A stretch of 64,000 nt of DNA from Typha latifolia. Lineage: Eukaryota > Streptophyta > Magnoliopsida > Poales > Typhaceae. A model generated the notes under the pieces. The model was not told the DNA's origin. It was given only the letters and a program-made list of their open reading frames with translations, and made no database searches. Positions 48,805-61,177 of the stretch are shown in pieces. Within the stretch, counting starts at the first letter, position 1, and each line of letters opens with the position of its first letter. The DNA lies in NCBI GenBank assembly GCA_019914945.1, contig CM034103.1, forward strand, positions 11,718,001-11,782,000, read 5' to 3'. The position numbers and the translations under genes were made by a program.

Positions 48805-50847
48805 TTCTTTCACATACAGTCCACGTAGCATACATTGAGGTCCTCTCGGAACCTATTACCTGTACAGATATACAGATTGGATTTATTCATCAGACATTGA
48901 ATGACTAGCCTGAGTCTCTCAAAAAGGTATTTGGAATGAAAAGAAATATTGTGATTGTTGAACAGTATATTTATACATTCAATTTTGTTCCATACTATGG
49001 AAGGTGAGCCACTCCCTTGTGATACTTCTTCTATGGTTGAATGAATAGAATAAAGCAAGAAAATCTGTTGTAATTTATTTATACTATTGTTATCCCTATA
49101 ATCGAGAATATTTGTTGTACCAAAACGATGTGTTTGATTCTTTAAAGCACTTCATTATATCAATAATGCTGGTTAATGTTGATGATTCCATCTGTTAATT
49201 CGTTAAGTCTCTGCCTTATCACCTAATCATCAGAAGTTTGAATTATAGAGAGAATTTAGATTGTGTACATTATGCCATTGTTAAAGGAGATACCCATGTC
49301 AACATATGCAATTAAAATTTATAAATCGCTGATGTAAATTATAATGATAGGTGTTATATAATGCCTTTCTATGTCTTGTGAGATTTTATTTACGGCATTT
49401 TCCTCAGCTTAACTCAGTTCTGTAAGTCGAGTGGCATCTTCATAAAAAGGGTTAAATGCATTTTACCTATGTATCTTGGACGAAATTTACTATAGTGTAC
49501 TTTCAGTGTTACCTTTGCAAGTCTGCAGTGCAATTCTCCTTGAATACTTTTCCGGGTTTGAAGCAGCTCACCTAGTTGGCTAGTAACTGTGGAATTTAGA
49601 TCTTCAGCTACTGTCTCAAAGTCAACAGCTCACAATCTCTACGGACTCTATTATAAAAAAAAAATGGAGAAGAATATCATACTAGTCAAAAACTCAGCAT
49701 CGATCTTGTGACATAGAATCATAGGTAGCTGCTGATTGATGTGTGACGCTCAAGATTGACAGATGCGGTGAATCCTGAATTCTCTCTCAGAAAAGATAAT
49801 TTTTTTTTGTTGGAATAGCCAATAGTCAGATAACTTCGTTGAATCCAATCATATTTTAGAAGCTTGATATATGTAAAAAAAAATGAGAGATATTTTTAAA
49901 AGCCCAAGCCCATCTTACATTCAATCGTAACATGCAAGTAAGGTTAATTTTCATTTGATCTTGAGTACATCTTGAAGCGATGTAGTTGCAACCTGCAAAA
50001 ACTAAAATAAATTACTACCTTAAAAAACTAACTGACTAGGCGGCCACCAAAATCCATGGTTGCCGGTTGTAGGCTGTGGCGACGAACAGTGACGGATTGA
50101 GAGGTGACGGAGTCATCTTCTAGGAGGAGATGAAGTCGACATAGGGGAGTCACCGTCAATGGGGCAACACGACGGGGAGTTGGGTACAAAAGTCAAGAAA
50201 GGTGAAAGAAAAGGTGAGAAAGAAGCGGAGAGAGAGAGAAAACTATCTAGTAGGCCACCTGGATCAACTCGTCGAAACATCTCTTCCTCTTAGTCTTGTC
50301 GGATGATCAGTCGGCCAGTGGCCTCGTGCCTCTCCGTGTCAACCCCTGTAGCATCCCCTTGTTGTCCCCTTATCGATGGTATCAATGGATTGTTTCTCTC
50401 CTCTGTTTAGGCTATACAGAGTAGCCTCTTTTTGCTGGTTTGTTGCCATCTTTTCAACCATCCCTGCTAGTATCACCCTTCTTTGACTAGTAGAAAATTT
50501 TCCCCTCCTCACGTAGATGCCCTCGGTGGCATCCAACGGTGCTCCTCATCCTAGCTGAGTCATCGGGTGGCTCCTCATCCTAGCTGTCGACCCTAGTGAT
50601 GGGCATTCTTACCGTTGGTCGCCTCTGTCAGCCGTGTACCTCCTTGTATGAATTGTGTGCGTCGTGTGGGTGGGTTTAGTGTGGTCGGCTAGGAGCGCCG
50701 ATTGCGAGGACCACCGATGACTTCTTCCCTTTGTCATGGAGCTCTATCTCCGATTGTGTCGCACTTTGAGTGCACATGTATTTAACGGCGGATGTTATAA
50801 TATCTACCAAATTACGAAAATATTTCTAATTTTATTTTTCTTTTTGT

Positions 50848-50869
50848 TATATATATATATATATATATA
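50848..50869. repeat. (TA)n microsatellite
   Basis: About 11 uninterrupted TA units. Confidence 0.9.
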
Positions 50870-52187
50870 ACTTAAAGACAAACGCAAGAAATCCTAATTA
50901 AACACTAAGATAATAATTTGAAGTAGAAAGAGGATGTGGTGATCAAAGTCACCGTCAATACGAATCTTGTGCATGTGCCATGACATCTGTCCCTCATTAA
51001 AACCGTATTAAATCTTAGCTTGAATTAAATAGACATTTAATTGGCTCTATCCAATAACGCAATAATTAACCCACTAATATGACTAAATCTTATGTCAAAA
51101 CGTCCGTCCCTAGCTGCAAGAGGAAGACTACGGTTTGACTATTTTCAACAATTGCTAGTGTTTTAAAAGCATACTATACATTGTTTGATATGTTATCTAA
51201 TAATTTAAATTTTAAAATTAAATAGTTATCTAGTATTATATCAAATTTAATTTTCCTGAAGATGACATGATATATATTGTCGGTCTATTAACCACCTAAA
51301 ATTTTGAAGTAATTGGTTATCAAACAACTAACAATAAATAAAGATGTAAACTAAATAGGATCTTAGTCTAAGTTCCTTCTTTTTATTCAATAAGAGCATT
51401 CACATCTAGTAATAAAGAAGTACTCTATATAAATAGTTTAAGAAGAAGAATAAAAATTAGTTTTTATTTAAACATAAATGCCATCGAAAACTTTCAGAAT
51501 ATCATAAAATACCACTATATTCAACTAAAAACTCGTTACTCTTTCCGAATTGCCATTATGAATAATTTTTAACAAAATCTTATTAACAGATTATTATTAA
51601 AATTAATAAATATACACATAACCAAAGAAAAGAAGATATTTGTTCTTATACCATAATATTAAATAGATTCTAAACCAAGTCTTTTTAAAATCTAAATTCA
51701 GTTTGATGTGGATTAGTGTAAGATAGTTGTTGTAGTAGAGAATTTAGTAAAGAGAAACTAACGTAAACGTTTAGAATGGTATACGATAATATGAAATTAA
51801 TTTGGTTAAAGTATAAAAGCCCAAAATAATCTTTTTATTTTTTATGGCCATTGCGAGTTTCCCTGTTACTTTCATGCACCACGTAGATCAATTCCCATAG
51901 GAAAATGACGTCCAAAAGGCATCCACGTGTTCCGCATACGATAGAGATGTCCCGCCTGTTCTTCTAGAAGCACGAATATGTACTTATTACTAAAGTGAGA
52001 TCTAATTTATTATAATATTAATAAAAATATCGAACTATAATTAATTAGGCCTTATTTATAGTTATTGTCAATGAGAATGTGAAAAGATTTGGTTAACTCT
52101 GTCGAAATAAAAACTGATTTGAGAATGGTAACTTATTTATGACAAATATTGGTGTCAATGAACTATGTAAATTTTAGTATTTGTAAT

Positions 52188-52930
52188 TGTTGGATATTTT
52201 GGCAATTTGTGTAAAAAATATATAGATTATTATGATTATTATGCATGAGCATGATTTAAGAAATCAAGAAATTTATTCAAAGTGATGAATATGGCCTTGT
52301 GTTGCGATGAATGGCGCATTAGAATGATCAATAGTGTGTTCGAAGTGATGAATAGTATCGCTTTCAATGTTTAAATGATTGTAGAATGAATTAGCCGGAG
52401 AGAAAAATCCTTGGGAAGCGTTGGAATGCCTACAACGACTCTACAAAATTTGAAAGATTTGAAAGGGATTTTAGGGTTTTCTAATTTATTTGAAAAAGGT
52501 TTTGATCACCTGATCGGAGATTATCTTGTTTGCGAGGCTTTTAGAGGTCTTTTTCACGTCAAAATTCTAAGAGTTATTAAAGAGAGAAAAAAAAGAGTTT
52601 ATTATTTTTTAAGATATGCTTTATCACTAGAGCTGCAACGTAAAGATTTTGGAAGTTTCAAATTTGTGAGTTCTAATGGAATTAACGGAATATTGCGTGA
52701 GGAGTAGCTTATGTAGGATCTAGTGAGAAAAATAAACTTTAACTAATAGCCATTGGTATCATTTAAACAATCAGAATTTACAAGGGCTTTTCCATGTAAA
52801 AATTTTATATTGTTTGCCATGATTCTATTGTTTTTTTTATTTTAATTTTTGGTTATTTTCATATTTTGTTATTATTTACATAAAGTTGTTTCTACTAGAT
52901 TAGAGTAGTATTAAATTTCTAGCATTGTTA
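52188..52930 (+). mobile_element. Copia-like LTR (solo or remnant), right boundary uncertain
   Basis: The left end TGTTGGATATTTTGGCAATT has the usual TGTTGG start of copia LTRs. Near the right side, gtgagaaaaataaactttaa and acaagggcttttccatgtaa resemble the U5 part of many plant copia LTRs. There is a CA at 52752 followed by ttggtatca (like a tRNA-Met primer site), or at 52932 after tgtta. No duplication was found to fix the boundary. Confidence 0.4.
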
Positions 52931-55029
52931 CAGTCTAGTGTAGACTATAAAGAGATTAAGTACTTACTTTTATTTTGATAAGAGTACTTAATTTTGACAA
53001 GTTAAGAGATTTTTACTTAAATTTTGATGAGTTAAATTATCATTATAACACATGGGAGTAAAGCGTAAGACAATTATAATTATGTCCAACTATAAGAAGT
53101 TGGAAAGATATACTTTTACGACTTAGAATGTTACGAGATCAACTCTAACTCTAAATAAATTTGTGGTGGCATGCCTTGATTTAATTCAACGGCTAAAAAA
53201 AAAATGTGTTGGCTTGGAAGAGCAGCTCAGCCGCACGATAGTTTAGAATGATAACTCAGATGTGCAACGACTTAGAGATTATATTAGATGGCTTAGTATG
53301 ATATCTAAAATTTAATAGTGTCTGGTGTCTTAGACTAATGCAGGTATAAACCCCGAAAACTCTTAAATAGTAAAAAATAAATAAAATATAATTATCAACA
53401 ACACTTTGTGTGTATATATATTTTTCAACTCCTCTTAGCTTAGCTTGACTAGTTTACTTAATAACAACTTTATTCCATCAAAAGATAACAAAAAAGAAAA
53501 GCTTTTGTCCTGCTATTGAGCATTTTATGACCATTCTTCATTGAACAAGGTGTCTCCATAGTTTCAGATGCTTGGCTTTTGAACATGTGAAAGTGCTATC
53601 ATCTTATTGGAGCATGATGGTTGTTAATTTGGACTGCCTTATTACAGTATTAACTACATCACAAAATAAAGTCTACCCAGAGAACGAACCAATTGCAAAC
53701 ACAAGATCTATAGAAAAGCAAAAAAATGAACAACATATGTAGTAGACATCTGACTGCAAATTTTATATTAAACTTTGAAATATTTTTTTTTTTTTTAACT
53801 CAGGTGTATGTTTAGTTGTTAAAAAAGTGGAATTTTTTAAATTTAACTTTTATGACTAAATAAAAAAAAAATAATTAAACACACATAAAAGTTCCAAAAA
53901 ATTTCCTTCCACATGTTTAGAATGATTCTGAGAACAAAAACGTTCAACTAGAAGAGACAGAAAAGAGCAGAAGATGCTAAAAAGAATCCAAAACTCTCTC
54001 AAGTTATTACGGCGAAGAATAAAAATAATGAATTAATAATACGAGCCCCCCTCCCCCTCCTCCCCCTTCTCCTTCCCGTTGGAAAAGTCGACAGTGAGTG
54101 AATGCAGGCACAATTATTTGCGAGGGCCAATACGTCCCGAAATAGGAAGTGCTTTAGTGCAAAATTCCCCTCTTAACAATTAGAGTGAATAGTGATTGAA
54201 AGGTACTCCCGAACAGTAATTGAACATAGCTGTCAAACTTTGAGTAGGTCTGTCGACAGTGCCCAATTAATTAGTTTCTCCTATTCCAAGAGTCCACACC
54301 AATAACATCTGTGTAAATTTTATCCTGACATGTTCCCGTCCCCATCCCCACTAACTCCCTCTCAGATGCTACCTCACCACTTCGGCCCCACCTCTCTATC
54401 TTATTCGCTCTCTCATCATCTCTATTACCAAAATAAAAATAAAAAATGATATCATTTTCCACGTCAGCCCCACCAAAATACACCCCCCCTTAACCACATA
54501 ATTTTTTCTTATGCTTGCAAGATATCGTATCTAACCGAAGCTGTACCCCTTTTTTGCATATCACCACCTGTGTGTTGGACTTATTAGAAAAGCCTCCTTC
54601 GCCAGTCAGTCGGTCTTCTAACAGGAATATTATTGGCATTTGACTAAAATACCCTTTGGTTCTCTAGGAATATATTTGAAATAATTTATATGGGGAAATT
54701 AAATTGGAAATAGTTTTTGTCTAAAACTTGTAAAAATAATAAAGGGAACTATTATTGGGGAAAGAAAATCTGGATTATAAATAAGAAGAATATTAAGAAT
54801 ATTCCTGATAAAGCAAGGGGAGGTAGTCCTTCAGAAATATGATTGAGATAGGGGGGTCAATTCACAAACATCTCATTATCTCAGACGAGGGGGCGTTTTA
54901 AAGAACGGGTAGTGATATGCAAGAAAGCCCCCAAAATAAAAAAGAATAAAAAAACTCTCTCTCTCTTCTTTGCTTCACCAATGGCGGATCCGATCTGATC
55001 CAACCCTAACTATTTCGCCTTAATTCTCC

Positions 55030-58000
55030 ATGGATCGGACAAAGCTTCCCCGTCCGGCGACCTGCGGCGAGGTTCCGGACGTCGCCTTGGAGTGCGTGCT
55101 GGGTGGGTACGTGGACGACCCCCGCGACCGCGCCGCCGTCTCTCTCGTGTGCCGGCGCTGGTACCGGATCGACTGCCTGACCCGTAAGCACGTGACCATC
55201 GCCACGTGCTACGCCGCCACGCCGCGCCGCCTCCGTCTCCGCTTCCCCCGCCTCGAGTCGCTCAAGCTCAAGGGGAAGCCCCGAGCGGCCATGTTTAACC
55301 TTATACCCGAGGACTGGGGAGGACATGTGGCGCCGTGGATCGAGGAGATCGCCGACGGCCTCGATTGCCTCAAGGCGATCCATCTGCGGCGCATGATCGT
55401 GACGGACGGTGATCTCGCGGTGCTCGTGAGGGCCAGGGGGCATATGCTTCAGTCACTAAAGATCGATAAGTGCTCGGGGTTTTCGACTGATGGGCTTAAG
55501 ATTGTGTCTCGTTCTTGCAGGTGATCCCTTTTTTGTTTCCTTGCCCTTTTGTACGTAGATTTGATATTTTCATTTTATTTAAGTGACTTAGTTGTATCTT
55601 CTGAAGTTTAGGCAAAAGATTTATATAATTAAGTGCAGTGATTTTCTTTTAGCAGGGTTCGAGTTCCTGTTTTTCTATATCTGCAAGTGATTGCATCTCT
55701 CCTTTTATCCTTTTTTATTTGTTACTGATTTCTATAATTAGTTAAGTACTTATATTCAATCGTGCTTAGGAAAAGGTTGGATGTGGTGCGGTAGATTCAA
55801 CCAATCCCGTTCGGTGATTTAGTGGGTTTTTAGTAGGGTTTGATTTCTTGATCTTGATCTCAAAAAGTGACTTTAAAGAGATCAATTTTAGGAAAATAAT
55901 GAGTAATTGTGCTGAATAATATCTCCTTTTAGTCAATTTCATTTTTGTACTGCATTTCTTTTTTCAGCATCTCTTGATTTCTATAATTAGATATACCTTC
56001 TTGTGCATAAGCGGAAGGTTACATGTGACTGTAAAGTGAATAAATTCTAATTGAGGTGATTTACTGGTTGATGGATGAGATTGTGATATTGGCATGCTAT
56101 TGGATTTCTTGCTCATTTTCTCACAAGTGATTTAGGTATTAATTATAGGAAAATCTAGACAAATCGTGCTGATTTTGTTCTTCATGCTTTCCTCTTTTCC
56201 TTTTCTTCTTGATGATATGCTGCCTATTTTGTTCCTAATGAATTGGATTATAATGTTATGCTAGGTTTTGTTTGACATAATATGGTTACTGGAGAAAGCA
56301 ACTCTTGGTTAATGCATTGATAAATTTTTAGTTGCTATTGACTGAGTATGTTGGTGGTGACGAGGGATTTTTACACACTCCATGAAGTAGTGGTGTGTAA
56401 CGTTATATACCTTTGTGGTTTGCAATAAGCATTTTACCCTCTAAAAGTTTCTTCAGATCTCATGAATAGAAAGCAATAGCTTTTGATGTTAGAAGTCGTT
56501 CTCATCATGGAGGAACAAATAACCAAAGTATAAATTCTAAGTGCATCCTTCATCAATGAATTAGTGTTTCTTCTATTCATTAGTTTCCTCGCTTACCATT
56601 TTCAAAATTGGAACTTCTGAGAGATTAGGAGTTAAAGATGAGGAAAAAGAACTTTTAATCACGCTAGTATGAGAATCATGGATAATATTTAAGGTGGAGG
56701 CGCCGTACAAGAATGATGTCGACATTCAGATGAGTGTACTGGTAACGTTGCAATTTTGCAGCCATAATAAAGGTAAAAGAAAACTGAAAGGATTCCTTGA
56801 GGTCCTGCATTAGCATAAGTTTTTGTCATTCACTCTTATGGAAGGATAGAGAAAATTTTGAATGCTGGCACCGAATAGATTGGATAAGTTCTAATGGTTG
56901 TAGCTACGTAATTATGCCGACATTCATATCAGCCAATGTTGTGTGGATAACAAAACAATGGAGATCATAAATCATCCTAGTTTGACTAATGTTTTGCGTA
57001 ACAATTATGAGCAAGTCCTTGAAGGATAACTTCAAGAATCTATGTACTTGATTTTTAACACATGGTATTGTTTGTCCATTATCTAGAGATAATCATTGGG
57101 CTTGACCGGCTCGAGCCCAGCCCGACCCAACTCGACCCAAGCCCGAGATAGTAATGAGTGGCATAGAATAGGCCTTTGTCCGCCCAGCCTAACCCGAAAG
57201 CTCGAACTCGCTACGGCCCGACCCAACTCGACCCAAGCCCGAGATAGTAATGAGTGGCATAGGATAGGCCTTTGTCCGCCTAGCAAGCTCGAACCCGCTA
57301 CGGGGGAGGTGAGTGAGTGAGAAGAGAGGAAATGTGATAGGGAGATGGAGAGAGAGCGTAGGTCATAAGGATAAGGACAATGGACAAATAAATTTAGAAA
57401 AGAATATCTGAGTAGAGAGAAATGATCAAATGAGATAGAGGAGAGAGGAAATGTGATAGGGAGATGGAGAGAGAGCGTAGGTCATAAGGACAATGGACAA
57501 ATAAATTTAGAAAAGAATATCTGAGTAGAGAGAAATGATCAAATGAGATAGAGGAGAGAGGGTGAGATAAGTCAGTCTCGTAGGGATAAGGACAAAGGAC
57601 TAAGATAAAATAAGTAAATTTTTTTTGAGTCTGCTAGGGGAATGATGGTAGAGAGAGGGTGGGCTAAAGATAAGGACAAAGAACTAAAATTGAATAAATA
57701 AAATGTGAAGTCGCTTTTAGCTACTGGTTGGGTGAAATGCTACTAGCCATTGGATTAAGATTCATAGTTATAATTTATACATAGTGTGTGTGTATATAAT
57801 GTAAAAATTGAGCTAATAGAGTCGAGCCTAAGTTAGCTGGCTTGTGTTTAGGCTTGAATTGAATTTTGAGCTGGCTATTTTGTTCAGGCTTGGCTCATTT
57901 ACATTCTAGCTGAGCTTGAGACGCTTGCTTAATGCTTACTTGACAGCCCTACAACTAGTTTATAATCTCTTCTGAATGCATTAGCAGATGTCTTAGAACT

Positions 58001-59362
58001 CTATTTTTGGAAGAAAGTTCAATTGCCGGGAGTGATGATGACTGGCTTCGTGAGTTTGCTGTCAATAATTCTGCGCTCGAGAGTTTGAATTTCTATATGA
58101 CAGACCTCAGAATCTCACCACAAGATCTGGAGCTACTTGCTAGGAACTGCAGGTCACTAACTTCCCTGAAAATCAGTGAATGTGATGTTTCTGATCTAGT
58201 TGGCTTATTCCAAACAGCTGCAGCACTGGAAGAGTTTGGTGGTGGTTCATTTGATGACCAAAGAGAAGGCGACAAATATGAGAAAATAATTTTTCCAAAA
58301 AAACTCTGCAGCTTGGGCCTCATCTTTATGGGGACAAATCAGATGTCCATGATATTCCCAGGTTGTGCTGCACTCAAGAGATTGGATTTGCAGTACACCT
58401 TTCTCAGCACAGAGGATCATTGTCAGTTGATTCAACGTTGTCCCAATCTAGAAGTTCTTGAGGTAATGTATATAGACATATTGCTTTCTATTATTCATGC
58501 AGAAGCTTTTGACATTATGGAATTTCTATGATCTTACTCTGAATTTGCCCAACAGGTAAGGAATGTGATTGGAGATAGAGGATTAGAAGTTGTAGCTCAG
58601 ACATGTAAGAAATTGCGGAGACTCAGAATAGAGAGAGGGGATGATGACCAAGGTCTGGAAGATGAACAGGGTAAAGTTTCACAAGTAGGGCTTTCAGCTT
58701 TAGCTCTGGGCTGCCCTGAACTGGAATACATCGCAGTATATGTCTCTGATATTACGAATGCGGCTTTTGAAACTATTGGTACTTTCAGCAAAAAGCTTTG
58801 TGACTTTCGGCTTGTCTTGCTTGACAGAGAAGAAAGAATAACAGATTTACCCCTTGACAATGGAGTTCGCTCTCTGTTAAGAGGTTGCACCAATCTCCGG
58901 AGGTTCGCTCTTTATTTGAGACCAGGAGGCCTTTCAGATGTGGGTCTTGGATACATTGGGGAATATAGCGGCAATATCCAGTACATGCTGCTGGGTAATG
59001 TTGGGGAATCAGATCTTGGTCTACTGTGTTTTGCAAGAGGTTGTTTGAAGTTGCAGAAGCTTGAATTGAGGAGCTGTTGCTTTACTGAGCATTCTTTGGC
59101 CCTTGCGGCACTACAATTGCCCTCGTTAAGATACTTGTGGGTGCAAGGATACAAAGCTTCCCAAACTGGCCGTGACCTTCTTGCAATGGCCCGCCCCTAT
59201 TGGAACATAGAATTCATTCCTCCCAGATCACAGATTGCTGATCCTGTAAATGATGATGGTCGAGTGCGTGTAGAGTGTCAGGCTCAGATTCTTGCTTACT
59301 ACTCCCTTGCTGGAAAGAGGTTAGATTGTCCAGAATCAGTAGTTCCGTTGCATCCAGAATGA
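55030..59362 (+). CDS. COI1: COI1, F-box jasmonate receptor, complete, 3 exons
   Basis: Exons are 55030-55520, 57988-58462 and 58556-59362; phases agree, giving 590 residues (Arabidopsis COI1: 592). COI1 is the F-box subunit of SCF-COI1, which binds jasmonoyl-isoleucine together with JAZ repressors and directs JAZ ubiquitination in the nucleus. The F-box is at residues 16-58 (VPDVALECVLGGYV..AVSLVCRRWYRID); leucine-rich repeats fill the rest. Ligand-pocket residues are kept: Lys81, Arg85, Met88, Phe89 and Leu91 in LKLKGKPRAAMFNL, and, two positions lower than in Arabidopsis, Arg346, Tyr384 (IAVYVSDI) and Arg407 (CDFRLVLLDREERITDL). The intron positions fit other COI1 genes. Exon 1 is very GC-rich and exons 2-3 are not. 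Intron 1 (2.5 kb) contains transposon-like tandem repeats. Exon 3 begins with gtaagg right after its acceptor, which mimics a donor. Confidence 0.96.
57120..57303. repeat. Tandem duplication, about 90-96 bp, two copies
   Basis: The unit begins gcccgacccaactcgaccca and ends ctcgctacg/cccgctacg. It occurs at 57120-57215 and 57216-57303; the second lacks about 10 bases. Confidence 0.9.
57324..57555. repeat. Tandem duplication, about 119 bp, two copies
   Basis: The unit starting agaggaaatgtgataggg occurs at 57324 and 57443; the second lacks a 6-base gataag. A degraded third part follows to about 57620. Confidence 0.9.
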
Positions 59363-59670
59363 GTGTACATAAGTAGGTGATCATGCTCTCTCCCGCCTTT
59401 CTGTCCTCTTGCAATTGCTATGACTGCCCGCAGATAAACATGTTCATATATGTTGTTTGTATCGATTTAGGCTACTTAGCTGGCCGACAGCGAGTCTGTA
59501 ATAAGGTGTGTGCTATTACTTAGTTCAGAAAGAGAGGCGATAAACATGTCCATATCTGTTGCTTGTATCAATTTTAGTGTATCAATCGAAGGTGAGTTCT
59601 GTAACAAGATAGCACTGAGGTCCAAGGTTGTCTATTGCCCACTAATAAAAGTTATGTAACAGTAAGCGAG
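59363..59670 (+). promoter_or_regulatory. COI1 3'UTR with a direct repeat and poly(A) signal
   Basis: AATAAA at 59643-59648 is a likely poly(A) signal. A block starting gataaacatgttcatata (59433) recurs at 59539 with a few changes and continues through ttgtatc(a/g)attt, a 106-base period. Confidence 0.55.
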
Positions 59671-61177
59671 ATTTACCTTGGTTGCAACTATATCCGGAAC
59701 GATGGCGGAGATATCTCAGCCTTATCCGTTTGTACTTTCTAATCTACAAGTTTTGTGATTCCTGTCTGCTTTGCATTTGGCATCTGTTTCTTTCGAAGTG
59801 ATGGAGATTGCAGCAGCGTATGGGAGAATACCTTTTAGCAAAAAGGCTCCTTAAGACTTTACTTCTTTTCTGTCGCCCGTCTCAGTGTGCATGTGCTGTG
59901 ACTTAAGCCTATCTCATTACCTGAAATGCAACAAGGCCTTATCTCCCTCCTCTAAACTATATTACCCAAATGTGCCTCTAAATTTCTTCTTTCAATAAGA
60001 ATATATATTCTTTGAGGAGAGCGCGAAACCTATTTCTTAATTTATGTTTATTCAATCTAAATCCCAATTTCGTATACTTGTTTTTTTCTCTAGTTTATCC
60101 ATTGCTAATTCAATTAGCGTTTCATTCTTAAGATAAAAGCACTTAATAGAGTTAGCTTTACATCTTATGTAGAGTAGCAGTTTTCTTCTTGGCGGATGAG
60201 ATTGCAGTTGATGCTTAAAAGAATCCTAGATTTATTTAGATATTTAAGTTATAAGGAGGTCTTACTTTGGTCTAAATACTCCTTATCTAGTTTATAAATA
60301 GTTTTACTGACTTATAAATTTTTAAGAGTGAAAAGAGGAGACTGGTTTTATCCGTATGATCGGTTAGAAAAGGTATTTAACAATTAGTAATTTTTTTTTT
60401 TCATCATTCAAGACCATTTAGGGGTGTAATAGAGCACATATTAAGCTTTAATTGAAAATAATTTTTAGCTTAGATTCGTGAATAAGTTTGAATTAAAATT
60501 ATTTTAATTCAAGCTAATTTTGAGTTTGGGCTAAACTTAAACTTAAACTAGCCGTGCTCTCGAGTATTAATCAATTTAAGTCTAATTTTGAGCCCGATTA
60601 AAATTAAATTGATTTAAGCCTTAAATTAAGTTAAAATAAAACTTAATTTAATAATAAAATATAAATATTATAAAAATATAAATTAATAAAACTATCTATA
60701 TAGTTGGAAAAGATACCACCATAGAATCAAGATTCAAAACTAATTTTATAAAATTAAAATACATAATAATCCACTTAAATAATTTGGTATAGTATAAAAA
60801 ATATTACTCATATATATATAATTATTTAGAACTATATTGAGCCGGTTTATGATCAAATTTAGCTCAAAATATTACTGTAGCCAACGTAATATTCAAGTCA
60901 TGTGCTTTGCTGGGCTATTGCTCGCCGCCTAATATTCAAATCATGTATTTCGCGGAGCTATTTCTCCGAATTAAATACTTTCCAACCACCTTACTATTAA
61001 ACCGAGCTATCGAACCAATAAATAATTTTTTTATAATAATTTTTTATAATTTGTTATTGATCATAGGAGATGTACTACCCAACCAATTGTACGAGAGTTG
61101 GTTGACAATTAGTAAACGCTAATTTCGAAGTGCAACAAAGTGAGAGCACTTTCTAAGCAGTCTCTCTTGTCTCGTAT
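59671..61177. other. Intergenic between COI1 and GH3 genes
   Basis: AT-rich spacer. From 60419 (taggggtgtaatagagc) a stretch resembles one end of a hAT-type element, with diverged aattaaattgattta and agctaattttgag repeats to about 60620; no matching end was found. No gene is seen. Confidence 0.5.

Larger units (their letters stand above)
48805..55029. other. 6.2 kb gene-free region with transposon debris
   Basis: 48805-49100 is the 3' flank of the transporter. At about 50030-50780 a GC-richer block with gcggccacc and gtgacgg repeats looks transposon-derived, but I cannot classify it. A TA run lies at 50848-50869 and a copia-like LTR at 52188-52930. 53805-53888 may be a tiny MITE: gtgtatgtttagttgtt is inverted as aataattaaacacacat. 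The (CT)n-rich stretch at 54952-54975 probably lies in the COI1 leader. No coding gene is supported; the 98-residue frame at 52411-52707 lies inside the LTR. Confidence 0.5.
57095..57950. mobile_element. hAT-like remnant with tandem duplications in COI1 intron 1
   Basis: The left side (ttgggcttgaccggctcgag) and right side (ggctcatttacattctagct ... cttgacagccctac) look like opposite ends of one hAT-type element; the right end inverted reads tagggctgtcaag. Between them lie two sets of tandem repeats. No target duplication could be matched. Confidence 0.45.

Noticed and set aside
52411..52707. 98-codon frame as a possible orphan gene
   Set aside because: It lies within the copia-like LTR and has no recognisable features.
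55650..55680. tRNA-like B-box (gggttcgagttcctg)
   Set aside because: The match is incomplete and no tRNA A-box or cloverleaf can be built around it; it lies in a COI1 intron.
32089..59362. PRISE reductase and COI1 as parts of a jasmonate-regulated metabolic cluster
   Set aside because: They are 21 kb apart with unrelated genes between, and no further pathway genes (P450, transferase, terpene synthase) are present.
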